Of a stretch of 64,000 nt of DNA, positions 60,331 through 64,000 are shown in pieces. The position numbers and the translations under genes are program-made. The first letter of the stretch is position 1; the number at the start of each line of letters is the position of its first letter. Location of the stretch: NCBI GenBank assembly GCA_964599655.1, contig CAZRGV010000001.1, forward strand, positions 122,189 through 186,188, in the 5' to 3' direction. The stretch is from CAZRGV01 sp964599655 (GTDB lineage Bacteria; Planctomycetota; Planctomycetia; Isosphaerales; Isosphaeraceae). The notes under the pieces are model-generated. The model saw nothing but the letters and a program-made list of their open reading frames with translations, did no database searches and was not told where the DNA came from.

Positions 60331-61713
60331 TCACCCCTCATCCTTCCCGTTGTCCAGCGATGGTTTCTTCATAGACCGGCCCGCACGGGCGAGTGCAGTC
60401 TGCTGCAAATGCTCAGACTCCTTGGCGCTGAGACGCTGTGCAGCATTCGGGTTCAGGATCACCCTGGCGAGGGGATAGCTTAGGTCCAGGCGCAACACCA
60501 AAACGGCGGACACCATCTTGAATCGGTCAACCTCTCCTTGGAGTGCCGCTGCAGCCTCCGGCTGCAGTCGAGACAGGTCGGTGAACGGCCCCAAGCCGGT
60601 GCGGGCGTAGACGGCGGCGGTCTCCCGAGTCATCGAGCCGGATGTCTCCAGTAGCGGAACGAGGGCAACGCCGGAGCCGAACAACGCATCATCGACCCCC
60701 TTGTCGTTGGGCGGCTTAGGCTGTCCCAGGACGATCACGTTGACCGCCCCTTTCTCGCACTGCTTCAGCATCTTGCGTTCGAGGGTGCGGTAAATCTTCT
60801 CACCGATGGGCGTGGTGAAGTGAGCCTCCGAGTTCTTCTCCAGGTCGGCGGTCGTGACCATCCCCTTTGGTCTGGGGAACCGATCCGCTAGATCAGCCCC
60901 CTCAACCTCCGTGACCGTATTTCTCTCGCAGGCGGCCCCCTGAACGTTGCGGAAGTCCAACTCGTGGAATTCGAGATAGCTGATCGGGCATTTCGCCGAA
61001 GCACACCGGAACTCATTCCCCCGGTAAGAGAACTCGAAGCCATCCACAGTGACACGTTTTTCGGTTGTGAGGCGGGCTGCAAACAACTTCTCGATCATGA
61101 GCTTGATCCGCCCCGCATCCGTTTTCTCCGTCAGCGGCACGTTGAGGGTGGCCGAGTAGCCCTCCGGCACGTTTGCTGACTCGACGACCTCTTGGGCCTC
61201 GTGACTGTAGCGAGGGGGCCAGTCGTCATGGATCACGGTGACTTCGGCCCTCGTCCTCCTTCCGCCCCAGGCCCCAGTCACGTCCGGGTTCTTTTTCGTG
61301 TTCTTGTGGAGCGGTTCTTCCAGGGAAATCGTTCCGCCGTCCAGCACGCCGCTGAATACTGCGGCGGCGGCGATCTCGTACACCACGTCGTCAAACTCTT
61401 CGTCGTTTAGGAGTTTCCTGCGGAACGCCGAAACGAGGTCGTCGAAGCGTGCGGCGCCAGCGGCGAGGATCGCAAGGTCGGTCTCAACCTGCGGCACCAA
61501 CGGAACGAACCACCCTTCTTTCCCCAGAGCAGCGCACAGGTAGTAGGTAAGCAGGCCCGATTGAAAAATTCCCCGGACTCGCCTCTCGTGTACGCACTCC
61601 ACGGGTTCCGGTTCCCGGAAGCATTCACGGGCTGCCTCCAAGTCGGAGGCGATGCCCGACCCGTCCAGGAGGCGCATCAAGGTCGGGTAAAGACGGCGGA
61701 GTTCTTCCTGCAT
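60331..61713 (-). CDS. Unknown operon protein, possible nuclease
   Basis: A 460-aa protein. The centre has KKNPDVTGAWGGRRTRAEVT, a PD...EVT arrangement seen in predicted PD-(D/E)XK nucleases (HPDF...YIEVT), followed by VIHDDWPPRYSHEAQEVVES. The N-terminal part is helical (LRRLYPTLMRLLDGSG; RVRGIFQSGLLTYYL). A long C-terminal part includes VNVIVLGQPKPPNDKGVDDA and VALVPLLETSGSMTRETAAV. Its start lies four bases after the stop of the ImmA-like gene, so it is in the same operon. The nuclease idea is inference from one motif. Confidence 0.5.
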   Translation of the reverse strand: MQEELRRLYPTLMRLLDGSGIASDLEAARECFREPEPVECVHERRVRGIFQSGLLTYYLCAALGKEGWFVPLVPQVETDLAILAAGAARFDDLVSAFRRKLLNDEEFDDVVYEIAAAAVFSGVLDGGTISLEEPLHKNTKKNPDVTGAWGGRRTRAEVTVIHDDWPPRYSHEAQEVVESANVPEGYSATLNVPLTEKTDAGRIKLMIEKLFAARLTTEKRVTVDGFEFSYRGNEFRCASAKCPISYLEFHELDFRNVQGAACERNTVTEVEGADLADRFPRPKGMVTTADLEKNSEAHFTTPIGEKIYRTLERKMLKQCEKGAVNVIVLGQPKPPNDKGVDDALFGSGVALVPLLETSGSMTRETAAVYARTGLGPFTDLSRLQPEAAAALQGEVDRFKMVSAVLVLRLDLSYPLARVILNPNAAQRLSAKESEHLQQTALARAGRSMKKPSLDNGKDEG

Positions 61714-61717
61714 ACGC

Positions 61718-62821
61718 TCACTCCTCGAATAACCCCTTCAACTTCGAGCGCTGCGGCTTGAGACGCACCGGCTCGACGGGCTGCACGATGGCGATCACCC
61801 GGTCGGCAGCCTTGCGGGCCTCGACCGCCACGGCACGCCCCGGCAGGCACTTGCCCCTGGAGTCGGACCACATCCCCAGGGCTTCCCGGCCGGAGGCGTC
61901 CCGCTCGCCGTCCGCCCCGAACAGGGAACAGATCGCCGAGGACTCCGGCACCCGCATGTTCTGGGGGATCACGAACTTCTCTGCCTTTGCCGCCTCGTTC
62001 GCCACGACCCGCACGGCCCTCAATTCCGACTCCGGTTCCTCGACGGCGAACAGCCGGGGCGATTCGTCCTCGATCGAACGCTTCACGGCAGCCTTATGGC
62101 CCAGCGCCGCCTCCAGGCACATCGCAGGGGTGGCGAGCGTTCGGACGCAGGCGTTCAGGGTGGCCTGGAAACTGGCGTCGGGTAACCCCTCACGGATCAC
62201 GGCCTCGACCGTCCCGAAAGTCAGCAGCGCCCCCGGCCCGTGGATCGCACGGAACACCGGCTCGAAGATCGGCCCGTAGAACCCGATCCGCCCGGCGATC
62301 TCGTCCATCAGCCGCTCGATCGGGTCGTGCTCCGAACGGTACGCCGGCTCGGTGGCCCCCCGGTCGGCGTGGGTCGTCAGGCGGTGGGCGACCTCGTGCC
62401 AGCGGGTGAAGAACCTACGGGACGATTTCCTCCCCCGGCAGTCGATCACGGCGACGTACCGGTCCGGGTCGTCGGGCCCGGCGTTCTTCCGCTTCACCAG
62501 CGCCCCGTAGGTCGGGTTGTCGGCGTCGTCGAACCGCATGCGCATGGAGGCGAACACGGGGTCCTTCTTCCCCCTGGCGTACTTGTCCGTGATGCGGTCG
62601 AAGTCGCCCTCCGTCCTGACCTCCTCGAACACCATCTGGAGCTTGCGGGCGACGAGCGCCTCCAGGGCACGGATGTCGGCGACGGCCCCCTCCTGGGCGA
62701 TCCAGCCGTCGAGCCTGCGCAGGCAGGATCGGACGATGGCCTCGACCGGCGTGGGGGGCGAGCCGAGGCCGAGTTCCTCGGCCAGGGCGACGACATCGGC
62801 GGCGTCATCCAGGCGGCTCAT
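61718..62821 (-). CDS. ImmA/IrrE-family metallopeptidase
   Basis: A 367-aa protein from ATG 62821, overlapping the stop of the XRE gene (ATGA). The metal site reads FFTRWHEVAHRLTTHADRGA, an HExxH motif, with the downstream Glu in ERLMDEIAGRIGFYGPIF. The N-terminal helical part (VEAIVRSCLRRLDGWIAQEG) and the later VEAVIREGLPDASFQATLNA follow the ImmA/IrrE layout. An extended C-terminus (SRGKCLPGRAVAVEARKAAD) is extra. Enzymes of this family cleave their partner repressor in response to damage or infection, which would derepress the operon. Confidence 0.85.
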   Translation of the reverse strand: MSRLDDAADVVALAEELGLGSPPTPVEAIVRSCLRRLDGWIAQEGAVADIRALEALVARKLQMVFEEVRTEGDFDRITDKYARGKKDPVFASMRMRFDDADNPTYGALVKRKNAGPDDPDRYVAVIDCRGRKSSRRFFTRWHEVAHRLTTHADRGATEPAYRSEHDPIERLMDEIAGRIGFYGPIFEPVFRAIHGPGALLTFGTVEAVIREGLPDASFQATLNACVRTLATPAMCLEAALGHKAAVKRSIEDESPRLFAVEEPESELRAVRVVANEAAKAEKFVIPQNMRVPESSAICSLFGADGERDASGREALGMWSDSRGKCLPGRAVAVEARKAADRVIAIVQPVEPVRLKPQRSKLKGLFEE

Positions 62822-63240
62822 GCGTCCTCCAGGAACTCCTTGACGGCCTCGTAGAACTTGCGCCAGTCCACGGCCTCCAGCCCGTCCTTTTTCTTGGCGC
62901 TCCGGTGCGCCACGATCTGCTGCTGCATCTCCAGGAGCATGAGGGTCTGCCGGAACGACAGCCCCGCATCCCCGGCGAACCGTGCCAGCGTCGCCGGGAT
63001 CGGGACCTCGGTCGGCGGCGCCTCGCTCGCCTCCCCGGTCATCAGGTAGTCGAGCGACAGGCCCAGGACCCGCCCGAGGTCGAGGAGCGTGTCGGCGCCC
63101 ACGCTGCGCTTGCCGTTCTCCAGGTCCGAGAGGAACCCCTTGCTGATGCCCGCCTTCTCGGCGAGCACGTCCTGGGTCCAGCCCAATTCGTTGCGGCGTT
63201 GCTTGATGCGGACGCCGACCGCCTGCTTCGCCGGATTCAC
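62818..63240 (-). CDS. XRE-family helix-turn-helix transcriptional regulator
   Basis: A 140-aa protein from GTG 63240, with GGGAGGA seven bases upstream. VGVRIKQRRNELGWTQDVLA, EKAGISKGFLSDLENGKRSV and GADTLLDLGRVLGLSLDYLM form a Cro/cI-type HTH. The C-terminal part (RFAGDAGLSFRQTLMLLEMQ; DWRKFYEAVKEFLEDA) is helical and may take part in dimerisation. It is the first gene of the minus-strand operon and overlaps the ImmA/IrrE gene. A palindromic site lies about 96 bases upstream, so autorepression with cleavage by the ImmA-like protein is the likely control. Confidence 0.9.
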   Translation of the reverse strand: MNPAKQAVGVRIKQRRNELGWTQDVLAEKAGISKGFLSDLENGKRSVGADTLLDLGRVLGLSLDYLMTGEASEAPPTEVPIPATLARFAGDAGLSFRQTLMLLEMQQQIVAHRSAKKKDGLEAVDWRKFYEAVKEFLEDA

Positions 63241-63311
63241 GGTGTCCTCCCGGAGAGATGGTAGCCGACCGTTCGATCGGCCGCAATGAGGGAGTACTTT
63301 GCGGCGTGAGT

Positions 63312-63338
63312 TTGACTTCCTGTTTAGCGAACTATACT
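63312..63338 (+). promoter_or_regulatory. Possible promoter for the divergent gene
   Basis: TTGACT at 63312-63317 and TATACT at 63333-63338, spaced 15 bases, lie 59 bases before the start at 63397. The region is less GC-rich than its surroundings. Spacing is short, so this is tentative. Confidence 0.4.
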
Positions 63339-63350
63339 CTATGGTAGAGT
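63336..63350. promoter_or_regulatory. Palindromic operator-like site
   Basis: ACTCTA-TGG-TAGAGT is a perfect 6-3-6 inverted repeat; outer bases GAACT and AGTTC give a second, longer symmetry. It overlaps the possible -10 box and lies between the XRE gene and the divergent small gene, as expected for an XRE operator. Confidence 0.6.
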
Positions 63351-63396
63351 TCGATCCCGCAGGGGTCTTCCGACCGGTGTCCCCGGAGAAATCGGC

Positions 63397-63657
63397 ATGA
63401 CGATCGAGGGTGCGGTCATTCGAGAGCAGGGTGTGACGTTCGCCGTGGTGGTCGTCAAGCGGCACGTTGTGGACAACTCCTTGGAGGCGGGCCGGGCGAT
63501 CCAGTCGTTCCAGCCGCTCTTCCCCGGCTTGCCGGTGGTCCTGATGGCGCAGGACCACCGGGGCGTGCCGACCTACTACGGGCGCCGGGACATCTCGGAG
63601 TTCATGGCCTCCGTGCCCATGAGCCGGGTGCCGTGGAAGCGGTACACCGTGGACTGA
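63397..63657 (+). CDS. Small hypothetical protein divergent from the defence operon
   Basis: An 86-aa protein (MTIEGAVIREQGVTFAVVVV) with GGAGAAATC about eight bases before its ATG. The compact beta-alpha pattern (RAIQSFQPLFPGLPVVLMAQ, YYGRRDISEFMASV) suggests one small domain. No family recognised. It shares the control region with the XRE gene. Confidence 0.6.
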   Translation: MTIEGAVIREQGVTFAVVVVKRHVVDNSLEAGRAIQSFQPLFPGLPVVLMAQDHRGVPTYYGRRDISEFMASVPMSRVPWKRYTVD

Positions 63658-63747
63658 GGCGGGGGAGGCCCGGCGGCGTGCCGGGATGCTCCGAAACCCG
63701 AGCGGCGCCCCGTCGGCGTCGCTCGCTCAAGCCGAGGGACCTTGCCG

Positions 63748-64000
63748 ATGCCGAGGACCGATGTCACCGAGAAGGAGGCGAGGATCGTCTACCTGCGATC
63801 CGGCGGGCGGTGCGCCTTCCCCGGCTGCGGCAGGGAACTGGTCGAGCCGGGGAACCAGGACGACGACCACGCCTACATCGGCGAGATCGCCCACATCGTC
63901 GCCGACAGCCGCCAGGGCCCTCGGGGCGACTCACCGCTGACCGACGAGGAGCGGGATCGTCACGGGAACCTCGTCCTGCTCTGCCGGGTCTGCCACAAGG
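63748..64000 (+). CDS. HNH endonuclease, truncated by window end
   Basis: Reading from ATG 63748, 84 codons are visible before the window ends. GGRCAFPGCGRELVEPGN holds the first zinc-binding Cys pair, GEIAHIVADSRQGPRG the catalytic A-H-I histidine, and GNLVLLCRVCHK the second Cys pair and final His. This is the usual HNH/HNHc layout. Such proteins often end restriction or defence islands. The C-terminal part lies outside the window. Confidence 0.85.
   Translation, partial: MPRTDVTEKEARIVYLRSGGRCAFPGCGRELVEPGNQDDDHAYIGEIAHIVADSRQGPRGDSPLTDEERDRHGNLVLLCRVCHK

Noticed and set aside
1..64000. tRNA or rRNA genes
   Set aside because: I looked for T-arm and acceptor patterns and conserved rRNA segments and found none that I can support by eye. 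A tRNAscan/Infernal run would settle this.

Overview
The window is a GC-rich bacterial contig. It reads as chromosome of a planctomycete, probably of the Isosphaeraceae type, followed by a large mobile/accessory region. This assignment is inference from gene families: DUF1080 proteins, FHA/PQQ and TPR/SBP fusions, squalene-cyclase-fold plus HEAT proteins, a eukaryote-type UDP-sugar pyrophosphorylase, an indoleamine 2,3-dioxygenase, and Myb-like repeat proteins common in planctomycetes. No rRNA or tRNA was seen. The sequence is a draft: there are four runs of N, one of them followed by Illumina adapter sequence, and several single-base deletions that break otherwise good genes.

Region 1 (1-28.6 kb, core). 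Plus-strand housekeeping genes come first: a patatin C-terminus, an MBL hydrolase, a UDP-GlcNAc-type pyrophosphorylase, ManC, RuvX and an SDR epimerase. They are followed by ClpS, an RlmI-like rRNA methyltransferase, a DtxR/MntR regulator, a frameshifted ThiO and small secreted proteins. From 12.9 to 23.8 kb lies a five-gene block of exported or membrane proteins (cyclase-fold/HEAT, single-pass membrane protein, FHA-PQQ propeller, TPR-SBP5, large secreted protein). From 24.0 to 28.6 kb, minus-strand genes encode IDO, a Tat-exported amidohydrolase and a PQQ-type dehydrogenase with c-type haem motifs.

Region 2 (28.9-34.7 kb, degraded mobile element). An AT-rich patch and an IS701-type transposase remnant are followed by an intact IS5-type insertion sequence. 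Then come a frameshifted ParB, a small membrane protein, a truncated VirD4/TraG coupling protein, an excisionase-like HTH protein and a tyrosine recombinase. The recombinase ORF runs into a 15-bp copy of the 3' end of tmRNA, the likely attachment site.

Region 3 (35-50 kb, cargo and replication). Three DNA methyltransferases (Dam-type, SPPY-like, ParB-MTase fusion) and several unknown proteins are separated by long leaders carrying a recurring CTGACACC motif and conserved hairpins. On the minus strand there is a replication module: a P-loop ATPase, an HTH protein, a CHC2 zinc-finger protein and an AEP primase-like protein. The last two look like a split primase. A frameshifted Myb-repeat protein follows.

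Region 4 (50-63.3 kb, probable defence operon). Eight closely spaced minus-strand genes start with an XRE regulator and an ImmA/IrrE protease. They continue with a possible nuclease, an Mrr-type endonuclease, a second small possible nuclease, a 1559-aa Eco57I-like methylase, a 1133-aa PLD-SNF2 helicase and a small acidic protein. The parts resemble DISARM and restriction-modification components, but this arrangement is not one I can name. A divergent small gene and a truncated HNH endonuclease close the window.
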